Assembly: GCA_964057225.1 (NCBI GenBank)
Contig: OZ059898.1
Location: 6,138,001 to 6,202,000, forward strand
Direction: 5' to 3'
DNA from: Auanema rhodensis
Taxonomy: Eukaryota > Nematoda > Chromadorea > Rhabditida > Rhabditidae
Length of the DNA: 64,000 nt
A model generated the notes under the pieces. It was not told the DNA's origin. It saw only the letters and a program-made list of their open reading frames with translations, and did no database searches. A program made the translations under genes and the position numbers. This document shows, piece by piece, positions 48,101-59,500 of the stretch (its first letter is position 1; every line of letters begins with the position of its first letter).

Positions 48101-51100
48101 TTCGTTTGTTGAAGTCCGCGAGAAGGCTGGAAGGAGGAGAAATAAATATAAACAACAAAATATAAGAACAAATATGTAGTTGTAAACAGTTAGTACATAT
48201 TTTAGAAGTAGGTTTTATTGAAAAAAAAAGTAAGATTACGGGTAGAAAGACGAGTGATATGGATGTGGGCGAGAATGAAAGAGAAGGGGAGAGAGAAAAG
48301 AAGGGAAGGGAACAGATAAATGGGGAGAGAAGAAGGAGAGAACAGCGACTCTCCTGTCTCTCTCTTTTCCCGCGTTCTCTCTCTCTTCTGTTTCTCTGTA
48401 TGTCAGTCTGTCTCTCTCTCCTTCTCTCTCTAACTCACTCACTCTTTCTTTGCTGGCGTGCTGCTGGGCTAGAGGGCAATGAAAGATGGTTAGAGAGAGA
48501 GGAAGAGAAAAAAGTAGGGAGGGAAAGAGATAGTGTGGGGGTGGTAAGAGAGAGAAAGAAGGGAGAGTAAGAGAATAAAGAAAGAAGAAGGAAGAGGAGA
48601 GAGAAAGATAAAGAGTGCGAAAATGAGAGAGAGAAAGTGGGGGGTCATGGAAAGAACAAGAAAGATAGCGCCAAGGAGGGAGAGATAGATAGAGAGAGAG
48701 GGAACGAAAGAAAAAGAGAAAAGAAGATATGTGAAACGCCAATATACAAAGAGGGCGTAGAGACAACATAGACAGAGGGAAGGACCTAGAGAGAGAGAGA
48801 GAAAGGCAGACACGAGAGAGAGAGGGGCATGTGAGAGAGAAAGAGAAAGAGAGGCGAGAGAACGCGTGGAACCGTGAGGACATAGAGGCCTGAGAGAGAG
48901 GGAACGATGGAGAAAGAGAGAGTTAGAGAGGGTGAGAAAGGGGAAAGAGCGATTGATCGTAGAAAATGCCCCTGACTCTCTCCTTCCCTCCTCTCTCTTT
49001 TTTTTCCAATATAGCAAGAAGGAACAGAGAAGAGTTTCAAATATATTTTAAAAAAGAAAACCTTTCTAAAGTTATGATGATACGAAGTAAACATAAAACG
49101 GACCACACACATAGCTAATTTTTAAGGAAATATGCTATTTTATGCGCGTGGTCAATGACTAATAGTTTTTATCCTCCTATGTATTACAAGAAGATGACAA
49201 TGATTTAATGAAAAATTTGACATTAGCGATGATTTCTTCTGCATAGCTCGGTATTATGACACAAGTTTTAAGTTTCATCAAAATATACATGGATCGTACC
49301 GTACACGAGTTTTTGTGGTCACAACTAACATTAAGTCTTGCCATGAGGCACACAAAATAAAGAGGTTGGGATTATAGAAGAAAAATGTAAGAAAGATAAC
49401 ACAACAAGCTAATTGGAACCGCGACACATAACAAGAGGAGAGCGCGTGTGTTTCTCTCCTTTTCTCCCTCTCACTCTGCGTCCATCTCCCTCTTTCTCTG
49501 CGTCAATTTCCCTCTCTTTATGTCTCATTCTCTCCCTCTTTATTTCTCTTTTAAATACACTATGTCTTTCCCCTTCTCTGGTTGCGTCTCTCTCTGACTC
49601 TGACTCCCTGCCTGCCTGTCAAACTCTCTCTTTGTCTGTCAATCTATCTCTGTCTGTCCCTCCTTCTCTCTTTCCCTCTTTCTTTCTTTCTCGCGCGCTC
49701 TCTCTACTATCTCTCTCTTTCCCTCTCTCTCATTCTTTGCGGCCGTCCTTTCCTCTCCCACCAATTTCATCTTTTCTCTCTTTCCCGCTCCCTCCCTATT
49801 TTTCTCCTTCATTCTCTCACCACTCTTCATTCTCTCTCTTTAAACATCCCTTCGATTTCTCTTTCCCTCTACCCCTTCTCTCACAATAACTGATCTTTCT
49901 GTATACCCTGCTCTTTCTACTCACCCTCTCTATCTTCTCTTTCTATGTGTATGGCTGGGGTTGGGGTTGTGGTTGGTATGTGATGTAGGTATGCGGATAG
50001 CTTTTTTTTCGAATAAAAAAAAACCATGATATTGTGAGCCAAATAAGATTGCAAAAATCTTCTCAAAACACTTACATTAGAAAGGTTTACGATTTCGTTG
50101 CCTCCATATGCAGTTCCCAAATATCTAAAAAAACTTAATGGGTCATTCTAATAATCTATGAAGAAATCAAATGTAAATGCAAAAAGACGAGTATGTTAAC
50201 CACTTACGAAACGAAAACATTGGGTTTATAGCAAGCCATTGGTGGGGCATTTTTTGATAATCGTATTGCTTCATATTCTGAAATTTCACATTTGCAACAC
50301 TTGTATCTTGAATATAGTTCAATACCAGGATGTTTTTTTCCCTCAATGTTAGCAGAGGATGTTAATGCTGTTGAGGCTTTGACAAGAACTTCAACAATTC
50401 CGTGATGAACGACGAGCAAAGAGGAAGCGAAGATTTCTGCAGATACGTGATTCGTTTGATAAAACAATATGAAAAAAATATTATTAAAGAAAATTACCTT
50501 TGAGCTCATCAACTCTATTGGGATTTGATATTATAATGCCATTATTAGCCAGCATTTGATGAAAAGTAATATCATATACATTTTCACCTATGAGACATCG
50601 AATTGATTTTTGTAACGGGACAATAAAAGCTCCTTTTTCGATAAGGTTACTGAATATTAGAAAGATAAAAACTATAATTTCTAACAAACACTTACGAAAT
50701 TGGGATATATCTGATACCCATTATATAAAATCCACCTTTATATCCTTTAGAAACTTCAACTCTATATTCACAAAATGGTGGTAATGAATAACTATCACAT
50801 GGCGAGATAATCGGGCCGTCCGAACTAAAGGGAAGAGAAATAAGATATCATGAAATAAAAAAAAACAGTAATTACCGGCTTTCTGTGACATCACAGTCAC
50901 TGGCAGTTGAGTTATTTTTGGAAACCTGAAGAATAAGAACGGTTGTTTTTTTCAAGTAACAATACTTACAGTTGAATTTTCAATCAAGTTAGGCAAATTT
51001 GGACTAGATGAATTACGATTTTCCTCAGGTTTGGCACGGAAAGCTGAAGCCAGTAAGTCATTTAGAGTTGTGGTTTCAGTAATTTTTAAATAAGAGAGGT

Positions 51101-52250
51101 CATCATAATTATTAGAAGGTAAAGAATTATATAGTAATCCAGCAAGATCTGATTGTCCTGGAAATAAATACTTGAGAAATAGAAAAAAAACAGAAAAATA
51201 CCGGGAACATATTGACTATATATATCATCAGACCTACGAATTTTTGGTAATCGAACCTTATAATTTCTAAAACCTCGGGCTAAAGCCTCCTGAAGAAACA
51301 TTTAAATAGCAAGAAAATGAAATAATTGCACGTACCTTAACTGACATTTCTTTATCAGACTGTTCAACAAAATGCTTCATAGGATGGTCATCAGGGATGC
51401 TCCCATTATGAATTGGTATACTAGGATCAGTGTCTATTACGGGTTGATTCTGAAGACGTACATAAGATAAGCTAACGAAAAACAGTTAATGCACACCTGT
51501 CCGACTAATTGCTCATACTCAGGAATCAAATCTTTGAATGAACGTCGTCGATTACGACGAAAGAAGGCATCAATAGCGTCAGGGTCGTTAATCGAAGGTA
51601 ATGTTTCTTGTTGCTCCTGAATGAAAAGAAGTTAATATGGGATGTTTGTAAATATTTCTTACCGCTGACAAGGCTGCTTTGAATACCGTTTTCGAGAGTC
51701 CGTGTTTTTGAGAAAAAAGTTGGAGAGCATCGTCGATGGTATTGGCAGGGCTGTTCTCCTCAACTGAAGTTGAAGCTGGTTCAGGAATATCTTCCTCTGC
51801 TACTTCTGATGGTTGCTCTATAGCCTGATCTTCGACAGGTTCCGATGACTGGTGCAATAATTCAACGTTTGTTTCCAATTTCGTTGATTGGACATGCTTT
51901 TGTTGTTTTGACTTAACCTGAACATCTCGAGATCGCTTTTCTGACTTGGATTCCTTTGATCCTTTTGTAGGATTTTTTTCTTCTTTCGATTTCGGCGTAC
52001 TGGAGGTCGAATCTTTCTTAGGTGTTCTAACAGTAGGAGTTGGAGTACGTGTAGTGGAAAGACGTGAGGATGAACCTCTAGACGGTTGCTTCCGAACTGG
52101 TTTGTGAGCCGGAGAAGATTTCCTTTTACGGCTCTGCCGAACATTTTTTGTTTTAGAAGATTTTTTAAGTTGACTCACTTCCTTGGGTTCCTTCAGTTCG
52201 GTAACGGCTATGAGAGCTGCAACTGCAGCTGCTCTTTTCGAAGAGCGCAT
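45155..52250 (-). CDS. CENP-B/Pipsqueak-type DNA-binding protein with unrecognised N-terminal half
   Basis: The ATG at 52250 opens a Lys/Ser/Thr/Pro-rich basic region (exon 51659-52250) ending in KHGLSKTVFKAALSA. Exons to about 50060 follow; they encode FFRRNRRRSFKDLIPEYEQL, FRNYKVRLPKIRRSDD and an unrecognised globular part (EYRVEVSKGYKGGFYIMGIR, YDITFHQMLANNGIIISNP, YKCCKCE). A gap of 1.9 kb leads to PSRGLQQTNR (about 48080-48130) and a Pipsqueak-like helix-turn-helix (KEKLYVLTNSDAGISRELIC...YNIKSSTVDKIIANRE). A CENP-B/Tc5-type helix-turn-helix comes next (WRFFKDCADNGIPLNGKMLK...GSEGWLDAFKRRHKI). No DDE transposase core follows; the C-terminus is ADIRFDVLDISKM. It looks like a domesticated transposon-derived DNA-binding factor. 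Phases fit a single gene, but two adjacent genes remain possible. Confidence 0.65.
46850..47620. repeat. Polypurine tract (+ strand) in an intron of the CENP-B-type gene
   Basis: About 770 nt dominated by A and G on the plus strand, with words such as GGGAGGGAGAGGGAGAGAAAG. It lies between the exon ending at the Pipsqueak-like helix-turn-helix and the VDKIIANRE exon. The Arg/Glu/Lys-only open frames are artefacts of composition. Confidence 0.85.
48240..49020. repeat. Polypurine block with a pyrimidine switch
   Basis: The block runs GA-rich (48240-48340), then CT-rich (48341-48450), then GA-rich again to about 48960 and CT-rich to 49010. The strand-switching arrangement makes imperfect inverted repeats of GA/CT words. 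It lies in the long intron of the CENP-B-type gene and no real coding is seen. Confidence 0.8.
49439..49945. repeat. Polypyrimidine tract (+ strand)
   Basis: About 500 nt of CTCTCCCTC/TTTCTC words, also in the long intron between the N-terminal half and the DNA-binding half of the CENP-B-type gene. Confidence 0.85.
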
Positions 52251-53525
52251 ATTGTTGATCTTCCTTTTTCAATCCTATGATGTTGAAATTGTTAGAAATA
52301 AGCGAATATCTACGGGATCAGGTTGTTCAGACTTATATCTGTTTCGTTGAGATCCTAGGCTAACTATCAAAGTTGAATTGAAATATCTGAAGACTATTTA
52401 TGGTAGAGCAAGCTAAAGCGTAAAGGTTAGAAGAGGAGTGTGAGCGCTCCCTCCATATACGTTCTCTAGCTGTCTCTATACTACCATAGCACACACTCTA
52501 TAATATACTCTCTGACGTCTGTTGTCTCTCAGAATAGTTAACTTTCTATTTCTCTCTCTATGTCTTATGCGCTAGAACGCGATGAGACAGACGTAGAGGA
52601 CTATATACAAAGAGAATTTTGATGAGAGACTACGACTGTTGAAGAGCGTACAGAGTGGCAGAGTATTTTCTCCAGAATACACATACGGGTGAGAGCGCAG
52701 AGATGCAGGGGACTAGAGAAAGATGGAGACTGCTACCTGCGAGACACAGCGACTAAGCATATTGATTAGTGAACTAAGAGAGAAATGGAGAGAGATGGAG
52801 GGAACAGCGAGAGAGAGGATGAAAGGGAGAAAGAGAGATACAAAGAGATATCAGAAAGAGAAAGAACGAGAGAAAAGAGTAAAATGTGAATGAGAGGATA
52901 AAACTGCTAGAGAACGAGAAAAAGAAATTTGTCGATACAGAGAGAGGATGTAAGGGAGAGACACAATATATACATATATAATATTCGCAAAACCCGAACA
53001 AAAATAATAGAGGGAGATACTGATATATGGAGGGAAACTCTTCAAATCACAGTTTTTTTTACAGTTTCTGTGGAAACATCTATCGGAAAGAAACATAATA
53101 TTTGGCCTGCCTAAAAGTTAATATAAAATAACAAAACAATACATATATAACAATAAGATTTATTAAGTCCTTGATACAAACTAGATCTGAAATAGAAAGG
53201 TCTACCCGTGAGGACTCTAAAACTAAATACTCGTACAAAATGTTGAGGAATGCTCTCAAAATAAATCTTATAAGATATACAGAAATATTGAAAGAAGTAA
53301 TAGTGTTGCATATTATTGCTTAAATACCCGTTATGGAATCTTAATTGTTAGTAGGTGGCGTTAAGAAAATACAATTTTCTAAAAAGGGAACCAAGTTCTT
53401 AAACATTAGGTCTGAGAAATAATAAATAAATTAAACAACGTTTCACAGCGTGATCACAACCTACGGTTAGTTTAACGATAACTAGAAGAGTTTTGGCACA
53501 AAAAGGAAAGTATCACTATTTCGGT
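52251..53525. other. Upstream region of the CENP-B-type gene and 3' flank of the cadherin gene
   Basis: A 1.3-kb region with no exon. From 52430 to 52930 it has GAGAGAGA-rich DNA and repeated words of the type CTCTCTATACTACCATAGC and GAGAGACTACGA, then a purine-rich block at 52770-52930. The right part is AT-rich and should hold the cadherin 3'UTR on the minus strand. Confidence 0.5.
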
Positions 53526-56500
53526 CTAATCGAGTATGTTCTCATTGTTCAATCTATTCGTACTTTTGTCAGGTAAAGCTTCTGTTGTTGAAGCACACAT
53601 AGGATCATCATACAATCTAATATCATCTTCTATCACAGTTTTATGTGCTGGAGGTGATGGAGGACCACTGTCTGCCTGGTCATAGATGGCTAAAAAAAAA
53701 CGTTATCTATGGGAGATATTCAATGAACTACCTTTATCATCCTGATCTGCCAACAACGGCCTCTTATGAGATTCAGTTGAGTCTGTGACTTTTCGAGGTC
53801 TCATTGTCATATAGTCATCATCATTCACTAAAGGACTCAATACCGTATCCCCAATGTGCATTCTGCCATTTAATCCTTGCAATCTATAAATTTTAAAATA
53901 ATTGTTTCACTTAATAATAAGAAATATAAATGAAAAATACAATCAAGTTCTCAAAAATCACCTTAACCTTTCCTGTTGCACAGCTGCTCCAATCCTATCA
54001 ACTCCGTCATCCCAATGTGAACCTTCATAGGATGGCAAGCATTGAATAAAATCGCCTATTGGATATCTGAAATATCTTAAAATAAACATAAGATCAAATA
54101 CGAAACACTATACCTGTCATGAGTTAATCCATCGCGATGATTATCTTTATAGGCAGCGCTGCGATGCACATCATGTCTCACTGCAGAGCTTTTTACACTT
54201 CCGCCTTCATCATTAAGATTAACACCCATTCGCCGAAGAGCTTCCAGAGCTTGAGCATCTTGTGCAGCACGAATATCAGACTGAAATATTTGCGATTATG
54301 TACTTACTATATTGACTCTAAAAAATAAAATAGAATAAGTAATAAACAAACATTAAGAAGAGTTTCAGATTCACTGCTATTTCCCCATTTCTTTGGTCCG
54401 ATTAAGGACGGAGAGCGAGAATCACCTTGTGAAGAAGCTATTCGCTCTTGTATTGGGAACGGCCGTACCTATATTAGAATGTAAGCAAACGACACTTTTT
54501 TCTTCTTATACCTGTACTGTTGGTAAACCAGTGAGTTGGGCTTGCTCTAAATTGCTAAGTTTGTTGCCACGGAATACCCTTGGAGGCAGCGGAGGTGGTG
54601 CAGTGGTAGGTTCTGTGGCGCCGCAGACATTGGGATTTCGCATATGATTATTGTAGGACACATGCTCTCCGTATTTCGGATCAGACCTAAGTAATTACAA
54701 TAAAAATTATAAAGAGCAACTGGCGATTTACCTTCTAAGACTAATCCATCGACATAAGCATATTATTCCCAAAACACAGCAGATAATGAGGAAAAATACA
54801 ATTGAAACCCCAATCAATTCTCCCATACTGATATGAAGGAAAAGTTTTGGACCAGTATCATCACAGGGGCCAGGTTTAAAACCTTGAGGACATTTGCATA
54901 GAAAACCTTGAGATGAAATACTCTGTTTTGGAATACTAACACACTCATCATCTCCACATGGCTTGGACCTACAGGCATCTTCAGTGGGAGCTAAATTACC
55001 AGAATAAAAACCAAAAAATATATAGAGGAGAACCTGTTAATCTGGGTCCATCACAATTCTTTCCTGTGTATCCATCTGGGCATTTGCACATGTAGTCATT
55101 GGTGTAAGGAATACATTTAATTGAGTAAGGGCAAGGATCGTCATCGCATGGTCTCTTATCAATCTCACAATATTTCCCATCATAACGTTCAGGACAAATA
55201 CAACTAAAGCTACAAATTACAAAACGAAGAAATAAAAAACTGGTTATACCTTGCAATTTTTCCGGAAGCTACACAAGTAGCACCATTTTTACATTGTGAT
55301 TCGCTACAAGGTGTTGAAGCCAGAGCTTGACAACCCGGTTGAACTCCATAAAGTCGTATGTTATTTCTAGATTTAGCAATGGATCTTCCATCAAGGGAAA
55401 TGGTTCGGAAGCATGCTGCTACTCCATTGACAGATTTATCCGATCCAAACAATGGAAGGTCAATTCGAGCACCGAAGATTATTTTATTAGAGAACGATTG
55501 TATGTTCAATACTTCAGAGCCTGGAACGCTCCAACCTTCTTGTTTTTCAGATCCATCTACCACTAATCGTGTATGTCTCCCATTACGACTAATTCGAATA
55601 CGATGCCATTTCCCATCAGCAACTTGAACATCAGATTTGACTTTTCCCACACCGGAACCACAATCCCAATGATATTCCAGATAACCGTTATGAATATGAA
55701 GTTCGTGAAAATCTTTGACTCCGCTTCCGTAAAGAACAGTACCATTGTGAGATACTGTTCTCACTTCTACAACCAGCTCCATTCTATCTTCTATTTCGGT
55801 TGGTAACAATAGCTCAAAATATCCTGAGCCGTCCATTGATATCTCAGCATCCTCCGAGCACTGAGATTCTTCATCACAATCAAATTGTTCACATTGATCT
55901 CCTTGAGCTCCAGGAGGGCAAATGCACTCGTAACCTCCTGTTGCGTCAGCTACGCACATTTTTTCTGGAGGACATGGAGAATTTGAGCATTGGTTAACTC
56001 TGATGTTACATGTAGCGCCACCGTATCTTTAAAAAAGCAATAACAGCCCAGCTAAAAACAAAATACATACCCTTCAGGACAAGAACATTCCGGAATTCGA
56101 GAATGCTGAGGAGTAACATAGGCTGTTCCTTGGAATGAAAAAACCGACGGATCATCATCAGTTAATTCAATTTTCTCTCGGCATTCACCTGCATCGCAGA
56201 CTCCTGGCATACAAACTTCCGTTATCAATTCTAATTGCTAAAAGAAGAAAAAGATAAAAAGTATATCAAAAAGTTATCTTACAAGTCGGCTAGCATGTTT
56301 CAAATCATCAAATTCACTTTTTAATCGTGAATAAATATGAGTTGGTTTTAAGAGCCCCCTGTCGACGGTACCGTACCCTCTCTGAACAGTGAAAAGAATA
56401 TCTACGTTCTGTGCAGTAGATTTCTTAACTCTTTTCTCTGAAAAAATGTTTGAATTTAAAGTTCAAAGGAAAACAATTTCTACCTCCTTTTTCTTGAATG

Positions 56501-59500
56501 CTCAGAATATTGATATTCTCCGGCGGTACATTAAGGCTATGCGAGAATACTTTAAGGAAATCATTCAAACCATTCTTGAAGAAATCTTCCAAGGAAATAT
56601 TTAAAATTCTAATAGCAACCGCATTTTCAAGAACATCCGAATCAAGCATTGAAACCTAGAAAAATACTCAAATAATAAAATTACATATCGGAATAGTCAA
56701 ACCTCCACTTCCACATAACTAAGCGTATTAAACTTTCCATCAGTAACGCTGACATTAAAACCATGCAGCCCTGGAACAATTCCAGACGCACACCAAATAT
56801 CTCCAGTCTCTTGATCCACCACAAACTCATGATGGGGATTAATAGAACTAGGACCAATTATGCTTCCATCAATAAGTGTATAACGCAACATGTCAGTTTT
56901 ATCCTTAAGGTATGTACTATTCTTATTCTATGTAAAAGTAAAAATATACCTCATCAGTCCCTTTCAATCTGCCAATCGTGCCACCTTTAAACTCTCCTTT
57001 GAGCGTATTTAAATGAACCTTCAAAGGAATAAGCTTAGGAGCATGACGACTCTCCTCCTTGACAAAGATGGTTAGCTGGCACTCTGTTGTTAGTCCACCC
57101 CTATCGCGAGCAACAACTTTGATTTCATATTTGTTTCTCTTCGAATGGCTAAGGGCAGCAGTAGTAACAATTTCATACTCCACCACTTTGAACGTATTAT
57201 TACCGCTTCCAACCAATTGGATGGAAAACGGCTGTCCAAATTCAGGGCCATCCAAATCTTTAATATTGAGCAAATAAACTGAGTGACCAACGAGAACTCC
57301 TTCCTAAAAAGAATTGAAGATTGCAAATATGATAAATGTTATCAACCTGAACTACAGCTGTCATATTACAAGAAGAAAAGTGAGGAGCGTTGTCATTCAG
57401 ATCAATCACATTAATTGTCACTGGTACGGTTGTAGCAAGCCCTCCACCATCTTTGGCATCAACGTTTAGCTCATACTGTTTTGCCTGAATACAGATGGTT
57501 ATAAAACATCTAATAGGTATTCACTAACGCTTTCGTAATCAATGTCCCCAGCTACGATTATATTTCCTTCAGGAGTAATTTCGAAAGGTCCTTTATTACC
57601 AACAATCGAATATTTCACTTTTCCGAAGTGCTCACTGTCTTCATCTGTGGCATGAACTTTCAAGACCAGGGTACCAGTTTGAGAATTTTCCTTCAAATCA
57701 GCGCTGTATTTCTTGTTCGAGAAAATCGGATAGTTATCATTCTCATCCATGACCTAAATATATCATTGCAGGATTGCGCCAGCTTCGTGGGAAAAAACCT
57801 CGATGTTTATGGAAGCCTTGGTGGACAACGGCGGATTTCCAGAGTCTGTTGCTATTACAACGATTTGGAATCCATGGAACTTTTCGTAATCCAGATAATT
57901 AGCTAATGTCAATTTACCTGAACAATAACAATAAGTATCATTAAACGAAACCGATCTACCTGTTTTGGTGTCAAGATTCACATAATCATTATGTTTGCCA
58001 GACTCTAAAGAATAGGAAACACTTTCATTTTGATCTCCTCCGTTAGCAATGGCAGAAACTAAAAATGTATCCAAAGCTTGACTTTCCAACACTTTGACAT
58101 TATATTCCTTCATTTCAAAAACTGGTGGATTATCATTCTGATCAATCACATTTATTTTGACATTAGCTAAAAATAGAACTTGAGTTTAAGAAAATAGGTT
58201 AGGTCAAGGTACCCTTTCCACTTCGTGGTGGATCTCCAGAATCCGAAGCAATAACTGTGAATTGGTAGCTATTTCTTTGTTCGCTATCTAAAGCCCCAGT
58301 GAGAGTGATAACGCCAGTTAGGGAATCAACTAAGATCAATTCTGGTGCATCAACAGATGAATAGCGAATCATTCCATTAGCTCCGAAATCCTATAAAATT
58401 TACTCAATGTAAATAAATAAAACAATCAATTGAACCTCATCAGTCGCTTGAACCGCAATAAGGAACTGCCGCTTTTTCTCGGAAGCAGGAAGATTTTCTT
58501 TTATAGATACCACATATTCTTCTTTGGAGAATATCGGGTTGTTATCGTTGATATCCAGAACGGTGACTTCAACTCTTCGTATGCATTCCATGACAGGGAA
58601 CTTCATATAAGAGCGGAGCAGAAATGAATACTGAAGAAAACAATATTTTCAAACAATGTAAAATAAAGTATTACCTTTGGTTTTTTCTCTCTATCAATAT
58701 CGGCAGATGTAATAATTGTAGTTGACGAATTCCATGTTCGCAGAGAGAACACCATATTATTTTTATCTATGGGCTTAATCTCATGAGAAACGGTTGTATG
58801 ACTTTTATCCTGCCAGATAACTGTACCCATCGGAGAGTTTTCTGTTACATTAAGAAGCAGTAGTTCTTGATCACAATCAGGTATCTTGATGTTTTCGAAA
58901 TCAATCTTAAAATAGTTGCAATAATAACAATTAAAATTATTCGTAAAATACTTTGACAGATGTTGTTGCCGAATGAAGCCCGTCAAATGCCATCACTGTT
59001 AGTTCATACGAATTTTTATGTAGTGGATAATACATAGTAACCATCGTAATCTTTCCTTCAGAATCTATCTTGAAAAGTCCATCCGTATTTCCTTGAGTAA
59101 TAAAGAACTGCGATTTATTGAATGGGAAATCATCTTTGTCCTAAAAATCGAATACATGATGAAGTCTATTCTAAAGAGAATAAAAATAGAATACCTTCAT
59201 ATGAACTCTAGCTATGCTTTGTCCAGGGTTGAGTTTTCTCAAGTCAAGTTTAGCTCGATATTGGGGTTTCGCAAAAACAGGTGGTTCATCATTTACATCA
59301 AGCACCTAGAAAATATATAATTTATAAATATATTCAGAAAACAAAAAACCTCTAATTGGCAGTTTAAATCTACGAAATTATTAGATTCATCAGTAGCCCG
59401 AACAGTAAAACTATGAAGCGAATGCTGCTCACGATCTAGTTTAGCAGCTAGTGTCAACCAACCAGAGTCTTTGTCAACTTTTACAACAGCTTGCGAAGTC

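Noticed and set aside
46350..48130. Intact Tigger/Tc5-type transposon
   Set aside because: Only the two DNA-binding helix-turn-helix parts are present, split by introns, with no DDE core and no terminal inverted repeats seen.
48236..49112. Open frames of 100-215 codons on both strands
   Set aside because: Their composition follows the GA/CT tracts (Ser/Leu or Arg/Glu only); they overlap each other in all frames and lack splice or domain support.
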